A stretch of 64,000 nt of DNA from an uncultured Roseiflexaceae bacterium (lineage in GTDB: Bacteria > Chloroflexota > Chloroflexia > Chloroflexales > Roseiflexaceae): contig CALKHR010000050.1 in the NCBI GenBank assembly GCA_937988885.1, positions 14,638 through 78,637 on the forward strand. Reading direction: 5' to 3'. The notes beneath the pieces are model-generated. The model was not told the origin of the DNA. It worked only from the letters and a program-made list of their open reading frames with translations, and did no database searches. Position numbers and translations under genes: made by a program. Below are positions 16,064-23,890 of this stretch, piece after piece. The first letter of the stretch is position 1. Each line of letters starts with the position of its first letter.

Positions 16064-17209
16064 ATGGAACAGATGATGTCTGCCGCAACGATGATCGCGC
16101 AGGTGGAGAGCCTGCCAGCCATGATCCGCTCGGAGTTCGAGCGGTTTGACTCATCGGCGCGCCTCCTGCTGAACCACGACCAATGCTTCTCGATCAAACG
16201 CATCATCATCACTGGCTGTGGAGATTCGTACATGGCTGGCCTGGCAGCCGAGTTGGCGTTCGAACAACTGGCGGGTATCAGCACCGAGCCAATGAACGCT
16301 ATGCAGGCGGGCCGCTACGGCAGCCAGTTCTTCGATCAGAGCTTCCCACGCAACCCGTTGGTAATCGGCATTTCCGCCTCTGGCTTGGTGGCGCGCACAC
16401 GCGAGGCGGTGGGATTGGCTCGCGGCCAGGGCATCCTCACGGTGGCGCTCACGGGCAACCTAAACTCGCCGTTGGCCCGCGCCGCCGAAATGACCTTCGA
16501 TTGCGGATTGCCCGCGTTCGCGCCCGCACCAGGAGTGCGCACGTACCGCGCCTCGCTGCTCGCGCTCTACCTGCTGGCGATCCGCTTCGCCGAGGTGCGT
16601 GGCCGCCTCACCCAGGACGAGGCCAACGATATGCGCGCTAAGCTCAAAGGCACCGCCGATGCGATCGAAGCGACCATCTACATGATCGCGCATCAAGTAC
16701 GGGCGCTGGCCGAGGCGGTATCGCATCACAGCAATATCGTGTTTGTGGGCGATGGGCCGAATTACGCCACGGCACTGTTCGGCGCGGCCAAGGTGATCGA
16801 AGCCGCTGGACGACATGCAATGGGCCAAGACACCGAGGAATGGGCGCATTTGCAGTACTTCGTCAATACCGACCCGAGCACACCCACGTTTGTTATCTCC
16901 CCGGGAGGGCGCGGCCACGATCGAGCCACCGAACTGATCGCCTCGATGAAACAGGTTGGCCGCACAGTGGTGGCGGTAGTGCCACAGAGCAACCAAGCGA
17001 TCGGGCCGAATGTCACGTGGTGGCTGCCCGTGGTCGGCTCCGTCCCCGAGATCTTCACGCCCATGGTCTACCCGGTCGCCGCCGAGCTCTTCGCGGCCCA
17101 CCTGGCCGACATCCTGGGTGAGACGCCCTTCCGTGGCTTAAGCGGGGTGTATCAGAGCGACTCAAACATCATCCAGAACAGCGCCGTGGTGCAATCGCTG
17201 GCGCTCTAA
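16064..17209 (+). CDS. SIS-domain protein (tandem sugar isomerase type)
   Basis: 381 residues with two SIS folds, as in the isomerase half of GlmS and in AgaS/FrlB-type deglycases, without a glutaminase domain. First SIS: IIITGCGDSYMAGLAAELAFE and VIGISASGLVARTREAVGLA. Second SIS: IVFVGDGPNYATALFGAAKVIE and the conserved EEWAHLQYF. These proteins bind phosphosugars, usually amino-sugar phosphates or fructosamine phosphates. The start at 16064 gives a GGTAAGG site and avoids overlap with the preceding remnant. It lies before a PfkB kinase, adenine deaminase and nucleoside hydrolase. The exact substrate is not determined. Confidence 0.85.
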   Translation: MEQMMSAATMIAQVESLPAMIRSEFERFDSSARLLLNHDQCFSIKRIIITGCGDSYMAGLAAELAFEQLAGISTEPMNAMQAGRYGSQFFDQSFPRNPLVIGISASGLVARTREAVGLARGQGILTVALTGNLNSPLARAAEMTFDCGLPAFAPAPGVRTYRASLLALYLLAIRFAEVRGRLTQDEANDMRAKLKGTADAIEATIYMIAHQVRALAEAVSHHSNIVFVGDGPNYATALFGAAKVIEAAGRHAMGQDTEEWAHLQYFVNTDPSTPTFVISPGGRGHDRATELIASMKQVGRTVVAVVPQSNQAIGPNVTWWLPVVGSVPEIFTPMVYPVAAELFAAHLADILGETPFRGLSGVYQSDSNIIQNSAVVQSLAL

Positions 17210-17219
17210 CGCACGACCT

Positions 17220-17256
17220 TGGCACACATCCTCAGCCCGCGTGTGCCAGCCTCTTT
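17220..17256 (+). terminator. Intrinsic terminator after SIS gene
   Basis: TGGCACAC (17220-17227) pairs with GTGTGCCA (17241-17248), followed by GCCTCTTTT. The T-run is short, so read-through into the kinase gene is plausible. Confidence 0.55.
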
Positions 17257-17300
17257 TGGATGCTCGTTACAATCGTTGAACTCCAGAGAAAGAGTGAGGC

Positions 17301-18227
17301 ATGACACCAGAATACGTCACTTGTGCCAATATCGTTATCGATGATATCGTCCTAGCCGATGGCCATTCTTGGATGAATATCCTGGGAGGTGCAGGTACTC
17401 ACGCGCTCTGTGGTATGCGGATTTGGTCGGATCAGTTGGGGTATGTTGCGAGCGTCGGCGAAGACTTTGATCCGCAACACCGCGCGGAGCTACTAGCACT
17501 TGGGGTTGATCTTAGTGGCGTAAAGGTGTGTCCCGAGTATCAAACGGCACGATGTTGGCAAATTTTTGAATGGAACGAACGGCGTACCGAGATCTTTCGC
17601 ACAAGTGAAGAAGCGTTTTATCGACTTACCCCGAGGTTCGAAGATATTCCGCCCGCTTATCTGGCAGCCAAAGGCTTCCATATGCTGAGCAGCACTATGA
17701 GCGAGTTGCTCGCACTGATCGAGCGGTTGCAGGCCGCAAACCCTAACCTTTATCTCGCCTGGGAGCCGAGCCCTTTGCAATTGACCGCCACACCCGAAGA
17801 AATGCAAGCTGCCCTGCCGCGTGTCACTGTGTTCTCACCGAATCAGGGCGATGCCCAAACCATCACGGGGACCGCAACGCCCGAACAGGCCGTAGAAAAG
17901 CTGTTACACTGGGGAGCGCCGATCGTGGCCCTGCGCATGGGTGCCGATGGTTCGATGATCGCGACCGCCAGCGGCGAGCGATACCTCATCCCCGCCGTGC
18001 CACCCAACGCGCTCGTCGATATGACTGGTGCGGGGAACGCCTATGTCGGCGGGTTGCTCGTCGGCCTGAGCAGAGGGTTATCGCCCGTCGAGGCCGGCGC
18101 CTACGGGGCCGTCAGTGCGAGTTTCGCGCTGGAGCAATTCGGGCTTATCCGCATCTCGCCCGAACTACAAACCAAGAGCGCGCACCGTCTCGCTTGGGCA
18201 CAGTCGCGTATCGAACAGATCGCCTGA
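17301..18227 (+). CDS. PfkB-family carbohydrate kinase
   Basis: 308 residues, normal for the ribokinase-like fold. It phosphorylates a sugar or nucleoside with ATP. Seen are the N-terminal GGAGTHALCG glycine-rich loop, the VFSPNQGDAQTITG segment, and DMTGAGNAYVGGLLVGL, the anion-hole motif. Position four is Asn (GAGN) instead of the usual catalytic Asp (GAGD), which is unusual and may change or reduce catalysis. AAAGAGTGAGG precedes the ATG. Between SIS and adenine deaminase genes it fits a nucleoside or amino-sugar catabolic set. Confidence 0.85.
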   Translation: MTPEYVTCANIVIDDIVLADGHSWMNILGGAGTHALCGMRIWSDQLGYVASVGEDFDPQHRAELLALGVDLSGVKVCPEYQTARCWQIFEWNERRTEIFRTSEEAFYRLTPRFEDIPPAYLAAKGFHMLSSTMSELLALIERLQAANPNLYLAWEPSPLQLTATPEEMQAALPRVTVFSPNQGDAQTITGTATPEQAVEKLLHWGAPIVALRMGADGSMIATASGERYLIPAVPPNALVDMTGAGNAYVGGLLVGLSRGLSPVEAGAYGAVSASFALEQFGLIRISPELQTKSAHRLAWAQSRIEQIA

Positions 18228-18257
18228 TATGCCAAGGACGGCGCGAACAGTTCGGGA

Positions 18258-18413
18258 ATGTGTCACCTTCACAATCCGCTTGCTCTGGCGATGGCTGGGG
18301 CTGCTGCGGTGATCCTAGCAGGGTCCATGTTGCTGATCGTGTTCGCCTGCTTGGCGATGCTCAGCACACTGGCGCTGCCCGAAGATCTGAAGGGCGATCT
18401 ACCAACTCTATGA
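18258..18413 (+). CDS. Possible small membrane protein
   Basis: 51 codons, with one clear hydrophobic helix (AMAGAAAVILAGSMLLIVFA) and an acidic tail (ALPEDLKGDL). It lies in the gap between the kinase and adenine deaminase genes. The ribosome site is weak (GGGA). It could be a genuine small protein or the tail of a deleted permease; no homologue is recognised. Confidence 0.3.
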   Translation: MCHLHNPLALAMAGAAAVILAGSMLLIVFACLAMLSTLALPEDLKGDLPTL

Positions 18414-18439
18414 GTATTCGAATCGCAAAGGAGATGCGT

Positions 18440-20188
18440 ATGGTATCGCGAACTGGGCTTGTTGAAGCGGCGCGCGGCCAACGTCCGCTCGATCTGGTGA
18501 TTCGCGGCGGGTTGCTGCTGAATGTCTACACGGGCGAAGTCTACCCAGCCGATATCGGCATCTACGGCGACCGCATCGCGATCGTGGATCGGGATCGGCG
18601 GCTGGGTCTGCAGGGGCGCAACGAGTTTCAGGCGCGGGGCCATATCGCGGTGCCGGGCTTCATCGACACGCACGTGCATATCGAATCGACGATGGTCACG
18701 CCGCCCCATTTCGCCCGCGCCGTGCTGCCGTTCGGCACCACCACCGTCGTGATCGACCCGCACGAGATCGGCAATGTCTACGGTCGGGCGGGCATCGAGT
18801 ATATGCTAAAAGCCAGCGAAGGGCTGCCGCTGCGCGTCTACCTCACCATCCCGTCCTCGGTGCCCGCTGTGCCGGGCTTGGAGACAGCCGGAGCGGTGTT
18901 CGAGGCCAGCGACATCGCCGAGATGCTCACGTGGCCCCGCGTGATCGGCGTGGCCGAGTTGATGGATTATCCGGGCATCATCCAGCAGACGCCCCGGATG
19001 GCGGCGATCGCCGAAGCGGGATTGCGGGCCGGGAAACGGCTGGAGGGCCACGCGCCGCTGGTGGGCGGGCGCGACCTGGCGGCCTACTTGGCGGCGGGTG
19101 TCGATTCCGACCACGAATCGCGCGATTGGGAGGAGATGCTTGAGAAGTTGCGGGCCGGCATGTGGGTGTATGGCCGCGAGAACACCTTCCGCCGCAGCGC
19201 AGCCGACCTGGCGCGGGCGCTGGAGGAGGTGCCGCACCCTTGGAACGTGGCGCTCTGCACCGATGATATCGACCCCGACGATCTGTTGCAGCGCGGCCAC
19301 CTGGATCGTGGCCTGCGCGTGCTAATCGACGAGGGTGTTGATCCCGTGTTGGCGATCCGCTTCGCGACGCTGGGTGGCGCGACGCGCTATGATCTCACGG
19401 ATCTGGGCGCGATCGCGCCCGGCAAACTGGCCGACATCGTGCTGGTGGAATCGCTGCGCGGCCTGAAGGCCAGCGCTGTGTTTGCGGGCGGAACCTTGGT
19501 GGCACAGCACGGCCATCTGGTGACGGAGTTCGCCGATCCCATCCCACCGCCAACGCAGAACAGCGTGCGGATCGCGCCTGTCTCGGCGGAAACGTTCACG
19601 CTGCGCCGTTCGCAAGCGCAAGGCGTGGAGCGTGTGACGGCGCTCGCCATCGACAGTAACCGCACCACCACGCTCACCGAGTTGAGCATCCCGTTCGAGA
19701 ACGGCGAATGCGTGCTGCCGCTGCCTCCAGATGTGACGCTGCTCAGCGTGGTGCCGCGCCACGGCCAAACGCATCGACCCTCGCTCGAACTGCTGCACGG
19801 CTTGCCACTACGCAACGGTGCCATCGCCACCACCGTCGCGCACGACAGCCACAACCTGATCGTGGCCGGGCGCCACCCCGCCGATATGGCGCTGGCGGTG
19901 CAGACGGTGGCGGAGATCGGTGGCGGCGTGGCGCTGGTGGAGGATGGACGCGTACTGGCGACGGTGCGCCTGCCCGTAGCAGGCCTGATGTCCACCGAGC
20001 CAGTGGAGACAGTGGCGGCGGAGGTGCGCGCCTTCAACCAGGCGGCCCGCGCGTTGGGCATCGGCGGCTCATCGCCGGTACTGGCGATCTCGGCGTTGGC
20101 GCTGCCCGTCGCGCCGTTCTTCCGCATCACCGATCTGGGCCTAGTCAACACGCTCACTCAAGAATTTGTGCCGGGCGCGCGGGAATAG
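18440..20188 (+). CDS. ade: Adenine deaminase
   Basis: About 582 residues, close to the 588 of E. coli Ade. It converts adenine to hypoxanthine and ammonia. The amidohydrolase metal motif is IDTHVHIEST; DPHEIGNVYGRAG, GHAPLVGGRDLAAYLAAGVDSDHES and ALCTDDIDPDDL follow as in the family. The second half carries the typical ADMALAV and GGVALVEDG stretches. The start at 18440 is chosen for AAAGGAG at good spacing; ATG 18434 and 18410 are also in frame. Next to a nucleoside hydrolase, it completes release and deamination of purine bases. Confidence 0.92.
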   Translation: MVSRTGLVEAARGQRPLDLVIRGGLLLNVYTGEVYPADIGIYGDRIAIVDRDRRLGLQGRNEFQARGHIAVPGFIDTHVHIESTMVTPPHFARAVLPFGTTTVVIDPHEIGNVYGRAGIEYMLKASEGLPLRVYLTIPSSVPAVPGLETAGAVFEASDIAEMLTWPRVIGVAELMDYPGIIQQTPRMAAIAEAGLRAGKRLEGHAPLVGGRDLAAYLAAGVDSDHESRDWEEMLEKLRAGMWVYGRENTFRRSAADLARALEEVPHPWNVALCTDDIDPDDLLQRGHLDRGLRVLIDEGVDPVLAIRFATLGGATRYDLTDLGAIAPGKLADIVLVESLRGLKASAVFAGGTLVAQHGHLVTEFADPIPPPTQNSVRIAPVSAETFTLRRSQAQGVERVTALAIDSNRTTTLTELSIPFENGECVLPLPPDVTLLSVVPRHGQTHRPSLELLHGLPLRNGAIATTVAHDSHNLIVAGRHPADMALAVQTVAEIGGGVALVEDGRVLATVRLPVAGLMSTEPVETVAAEVRAFNQAARALGIGGSSPVLAISALALPVAPFFRITDLGLVNTLTQEFVPGARE

Positions 20189-20264
20189 GTGGTACAATCG
20201 AGCACCGTCTGATCGCGATTTCCCTTCGCCAATAAACGATTTCCGCAACAAAAACAGGAACACA

Positions 20265-21203
20265 ATGAGCAACAAACTGATTATCGACACTGATGTGGGT
20301 GTGGATGACGCAATCGCGCTCCTGATGGCGCTCGCAGATCCGAACTGGGAGATCATCGGCATTACGGCGGTCTCCGGCAATGTGCCGCTGGAACGGGTGG
20401 TGCGCAATATCGGGATTGTGCTCGATGCCGCTGGTGCCCAGCCGATCCCGTTCTTTCGCGGAGCTGCCCGCCCGTTGCTGGCCGAGCCAGTTCACGCGGA
20501 TAGTGTGCACGGCCAGGATGGCTTGGGTGATGCGGGATTCCGCGCATCGAGCCGCACGGTGGCCGATCAGGAACACGCCGCCCTAGCGATTGTGCGGTTG
20601 GCACGCGAGAACCCGGGCGCGACGCTCCTGGCGCTCGGCCCACTGACGAACGTCGCGTTGGCGCTCAGCCTGGAGCCGGAGTTGCCGCGATTGCTGAAAC
20701 AGACGGTGGTTATGGGTGGCGCGGCCTACGCACAGGGCAATATCACGGCGGTGGCGGAGTTCAACATCTACGCCGATGTCGAGGCGGCTGCGCTGGTCTT
20801 TGAGCGCGGCCTGAACCCAATCGTCCTCGATTGGCACACCACGCTGCGAACGCCGGTCCTTTGGAAGGATTGGGAGGCGCTGCTGAACGCGGGGCCGTTG
20901 GGGCAGCAGTTCGTGGCCCCGATGACACAGGCGTTGGCGGAGCGCTCGCGAGAACACGGGCGAGAGGGCATGCTCTGGCCCGATCCACTGGCGTTGGCCG
21001 TGCTGCTCGACCCACAGTGCGCAACCACCTACCCGGCCCGCGTCACGATCGATACCAGCCACGGCATCGCACGGGGCATGACGGTCATCGACACGATGCG
21101 CCGCAACAGCCTGCCGTTCAACGCCACCATTGTCGATTCGGTCGATGTGGGGCGCTTCCAACAGTTGCTCGAACGGGCATTTCGTTTGCCCTGCCATTTG
21201 TGA
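20265..21203 (+). CDS. Inosine-uridine type nucleoside hydrolase
   Basis: 312 residues. It cleaves the N-glycosidic bond of ribonucleosides to base and ribose. The N-terminal calcium motif DTDVGVDDAIALLMAL is diagnostic, with VSGNVPLERVVRN, VHGQDGLGD, LLALGPLTNVALAL and the AEFNIYADVEAA segment in order, and the C-terminal WPDPLALAVLLDP Asp. ATG 20265 starts exactly at the conserved N-terminus. It is 76 bases after adenine deaminase and probably co-transcribed, making a purine nucleoside salvage pair. It is a soluble enzyme with no signal peptide. Confidence 0.92.
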   Translation: MSNKLIIDTDVGVDDAIALLMALADPNWEIIGITAVSGNVPLERVVRNIGIVLDAAGAQPIPFFRGAARPLLAEPVHADSVHGQDGLGDAGFRASSRTVADQEHAALAIVRLARENPGATLLALGPLTNVALALSLEPELPRLLKQTVVMGGAAYAQGNITAVAEFNIYADVEAAALVFERGLNPIVLDWHTTLRTPVLWKDWEALLNAGPLGQQFVAPMTQALAERSREHGREGMLWPDPLALAVLLDPQCATTYPARVTIDTSHGIARGMTVIDTMRRNSLPFNATIVDSVDVGRFQQLLERAFRLPCHL

Positions 21204-21220
21204 TGTTGGTTGTGAGAAGC

Positions 21221-21559
21221 CTTCTGAAAAGCATTCCAATGCGGAAGCAACAGACATCAGGGGGTTATAAACGTACAACGCATGTTGATGTGCCTTCTCT
21301 ACGAGAGCGTGAGATGCGCCATTCGGCGAGAGTGCGCGTACTCACGAGCAACTCGGCTGCTGCGCAAGCCCAAAGGGGCCAACTAACTGCGGCCCCTTTG
21401 GAAACCCCCAGCCGGGGCTTATCGCCCTGGACCCCAAGGAATCCGCTCTGTCAGGTGGGTATCGTTTGGTTCCTCGGTATGGTCCTTGTTCGGTGGTCTG
21501 TATGCGCTTTTTGCTTGCTGACATGTAGGTGTCGCTGCTCACAACATCCTGATGCTTTT
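21221..21559 (+). repeat. R2 dispersed repeat, copy 1, interrupted by R1
   Basis: Matches the reverse complement of 48637-48978 over its length, by eye at well over 80% identity, including a run near 21415-21450 that is nearly unchanged. It starts with CTTCTGAAAAGCAT; the other end, ATGCTTTT, is cut by R1 copy B at 21561 and seems to resume as CAGAAAG at 21767. It contains a conserved hairpin CCAAAGGGGCC/GGCCCCTTTGG (21371-21402). A short frame (WTPRNPLC...WFLGMVLVRWSVC) is preserved between copies, but I do not believe it is a gene. Confidence 0.75.
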
Positions 21560-21560
21560 T

Positions 21561-21766
21561 ATACCAAATCCGAATGATTGCTTACAGAATCAACACACTT
21601 GCTGAACAACATTGCTTTGGCGTTAGATTGATACCACCATTTCCATGGAATGTGGTGTCGATGCGCTGCGCGTAGCAGCGCATCGACACCACAAAAAGAA
21701 GAAATTACCTTGCTGCCGCAGGCTAAAACGGGTTTTATTGTGATACTGTCCAACCGGATTTAATAT
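21561..21766. repeat. R1 MITE-like element, copy B (206 bp)
   Basis: Termini ATACCAAATCCG and CGGATTTAATAT. The interior holds an 18-pair perfect hairpin (21653-21670 with 21676-21693, five-base loop), then the R1 tail ACCTTGCTGCCGCAGGCT. It is inserted at the end of R2 copy 1, so it is the younger of the two insertions. Confidence 0.75.
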
Positions 21767-21814
21767 CAGAAAGCTTCTGAGGAACGATCCAGCACACATC
21801 CGCCGCTAGCGCAA

Positions 21815-21851
21815 CAAAAAAGCATCCGTCCAGCGAGCGCTGAACGGATGC
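21815..21851 (-). terminator. Intrinsic terminator of acetyl-CoA synthetase gene
   Basis: On the minus strand GCATCCGT-CAGC pairs with GCTG-ACGGATGC (21822-21851), followed by seven T (21815-21821). It lies 19 bases after the acs stop codon. Confidence 0.8.
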
Positions 21852-21869
21852 CAAACGTAGCGGATAGAC

Positions 21870-23822
21870 TTACGACTCGAGCGTGCTCAGGTCGCCTTCC
21901 GGCAAGCCCTGCGCGCGAGCCTTGAGCACGCGGCGCATAATCTTGCCCGAGCGGGTCTTGGGCAGCGAGGACACAAACGTCACCTTCTCGGGGCGAGCGA
22001 TCGGGCCCATCTCCTTGCCCACATGCAGGCGGAGTTCCTCGGCCAGTGCATCGCTCGGCTCGACGCCCTGCTTGAGGATCACGTAGGTGTAGATCGCGTT
22101 ACCCTTCAGTTCGTGCGGCAAGCCGATCGCGGCGGCCTCGGCGACTGCGGGGTGCGAGACCAGCGCCGACTCGACCTCGGCGGTGCCCAGGCGGTAGCCC
22201 GAGACCTTGATCACATCGTCGATGCGGCCAATCACCCAGAAGTAGCCGTCCTCGTCCTTGCGTGCCGCGTCGCCAGCGGTGTACATGCCCTCGATGCGCG
22301 ACCAGTACTGCTGGATGTAGCGCTCCGGCGAGCCGTAGATGGTGCGCAGCATACCCGGCCACGGCTTCTTGATCACCAGCAAACCGTCCTCGTTGGGCTT
22401 GGTCGGCTCGCCTTCCTCGTTCAGCACGTCGGCCTCGATGCCCAGGAACGGCTTGGTGCCCGAGCCAGGCTTCAGCGGCGTGGTCGGGTTCGGCGTGATC
22501 ATAAAGCCGCCCGTCTCGGTCTGCCACCAGGTGTCCATGATCGGGCAGCGCTCGCCGCCGACCACGCGGTAGTACCAGCGCCACGCCTCGGGGTTGATCG
22601 GCTCACCGACCGAGCCGAGGATGCGCAACTTGCTCAGATCGTACTTGGCGGGCCACTCGTCGCCGAAGCGCATCAGACCGCGGATCGCGGTCGGCGCGCA
22701 GTAGAGCGCGGTCACGCCGTACTTCTGGGCGATCTCCCACCAGCGGCCCGGGTTCGGATAGGTCGGCGCGCCCTCGTAGATCACTTCGGTCATGCCGAGG
22801 ATCAGCGGCGCGTAGACGATGTACGAGTGACCCGTGATCCAACCCGGGTCGGCAGCGCACCACCACACATCGTTCGGCTTGAGGTCGAAGACCATGCTCA
22901 TCGTGGTGGCGATGTAGGTCTGGTAGCCACCGCAGGTGTGCACCAAGCCCTTGGGCGTGCCCGTCGTGCCCGAGGTGTAGAGCATGAACATGGGATCTTC
23001 GGCATCCATCTGCTCGGTTGGGCAGTGCTCGTCCATACCGGGCTTCGACACGATATCGTGCCACCACACGTCGCGGCCTTCCTTCATGTAGATGTCGTGG
23101 CCGGTGTGCTTGAGCACGATCACGCGCTTCACGATATTCGATGCGCGATCAACCGCCTCGTCGGTGATCTTCTTCAGCTCGACGATCTTGTTGTTCATCC
23201 AGCCGCCGTCGCCGGTGATCAGCACCTTCGACTGGGCATCCTCAATGCGCGAGTGCAGCGCATCGGTCGAGAAGCCGCCGTACACCACCGAGTGCATCGC
23301 GCCGATCTTCACCACGGCCAGCATCGCGAACACCAACTCGGGCACGCGCGAGAGGTAGATCGTGACACGATCGCCCTTCTGCACGCCCTCGCTCTTAAGC
23401 GCGTTCGCGAAGCGGTTCACTTCGGCATCCACCTGCGCGTAGGTGTAGGTCTTCGTCTCGCCCTGCTCGGATTCCCAAATAATCGCTACTTTGTCACGAT
23501 TCGGGCCTTCCAGATGGCGCTCCACAGCATTGTAATAGGCGTTCGTCTTGGCACCAGTGAACCACTTGTAGAAAGGAGCGTTCGAGTCATCGAGCACCTT
23601 ATCCCACTTCTGGTACCAATTCAGGTAACGATCCGCCATCTCGGCCCAAAACTCCTCGGAGTTAGAGATCGTCCAGTTGTAGAGTTCCTCGAAGGACGAG
23701 AAGCCCTTCTCACGGGCATAGGCCATCACATTCGAGTTCTCTACCATCTCCTGCGAGGGATAGTAGAACTTGGGGTGCTCACTCTCGCTCGCGGTGTTTG
23801 GTGTGGTTTGTTCAACGGTCAT
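21870..23822 (-). CDS. acs: Acetyl-CoA synthetase (AMP-forming)
   Basis: 650 residues, as expected. It makes acetyl-CoA from acetate, ATP and CoA through acetyl-AMP. Seen are the P-loop YTSGTTGTPKGLVH, MDTWWQTETGG with the Trp that limits the pocket to acetate, the hinge region YFWVIGRIDDVIKVSGYRLG, and the C-terminal PKTRSGKIMRR lysine that is acetylated in relatives to switch the enzyme off. AAGGAG stands about ten bases before the ATG. It lies in a run of minus-strand genes with a second synthetase, NhaA and acetate-type symporters, consistent with acetate assimilation. Confidence 0.95.
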   Translation of the reverse strand: MTVEQTTPNTASESEHPKFYYPSQEMVENSNVMAYAREKGFSSFEELYNWTISNSEEFWAEMADRYLNWYQKWDKVLDDSNAPFYKWFTGAKTNAYYNAVERHLEGPNRDKVAIIWESEQGETKTYTYAQVDAEVNRFANALKSEGVQKGDRVTIYLSRVPELVFAMLAVVKIGAMHSVVYGGFSTDALHSRIEDAQSKVLITGDGGWMNNKIVELKKITDEAVDRASNIVKRVIVLKHTGHDIYMKEGRDVWWHDIVSKPGMDEHCPTEQMDAEDPMFMLYTSGTTGTPKGLVHTCGGYQTYIATTMSMVFDLKPNDVWWCAADPGWITGHSYIVYAPLILGMTEVIYEGAPTYPNPGRWWEIAQKYGVTALYCAPTAIRGLMRFGDEWPAKYDLSKLRILGSVGEPINPEAWRWYYRVVGGERCPIMDTWWQTETGGFMITPNPTTPLKPGSGTKPFLGIEADVLNEEGEPTKPNEDGLLVIKKPWPGMLRTIYGSPERYIQQYWSRIEGMYTAGDAARKDEDGYFWVIGRIDDVIKVSGYRLGTAEVESALVSHPAVAEAAAIGLPHELKGNAIYTYVILKQGVEPSDALAEELRLHVGKEMGPIARPEKVTFVSSLPKTRSGKIMRRVLKARAQGLPEGDLSTLES

Positions 23823-23890
23823 AAGGACTAACTCCTTGTCGTGTAATATAACGATTCATCGCTAGCAGGCGGAATGATGGTGCCGATATG

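Noticed and set aside
21296..21577. Short protein-like frame in R2 (WTPRNPLC...VLVRWSVC)
   Set aside because: Both copies keep it, but the sequence conservation is at the DNA level throughout the repeat, start codons differ and no ribosome site is seen.
22023..23831. 602-codon open frame antisense to acetyl-CoA synthetase
   Set aside because: Its translation is very rich in Arg, His, Leu and Asp without any domain, and it mirrors a conserved enzyme gene; a shadow of high GC at third positions.
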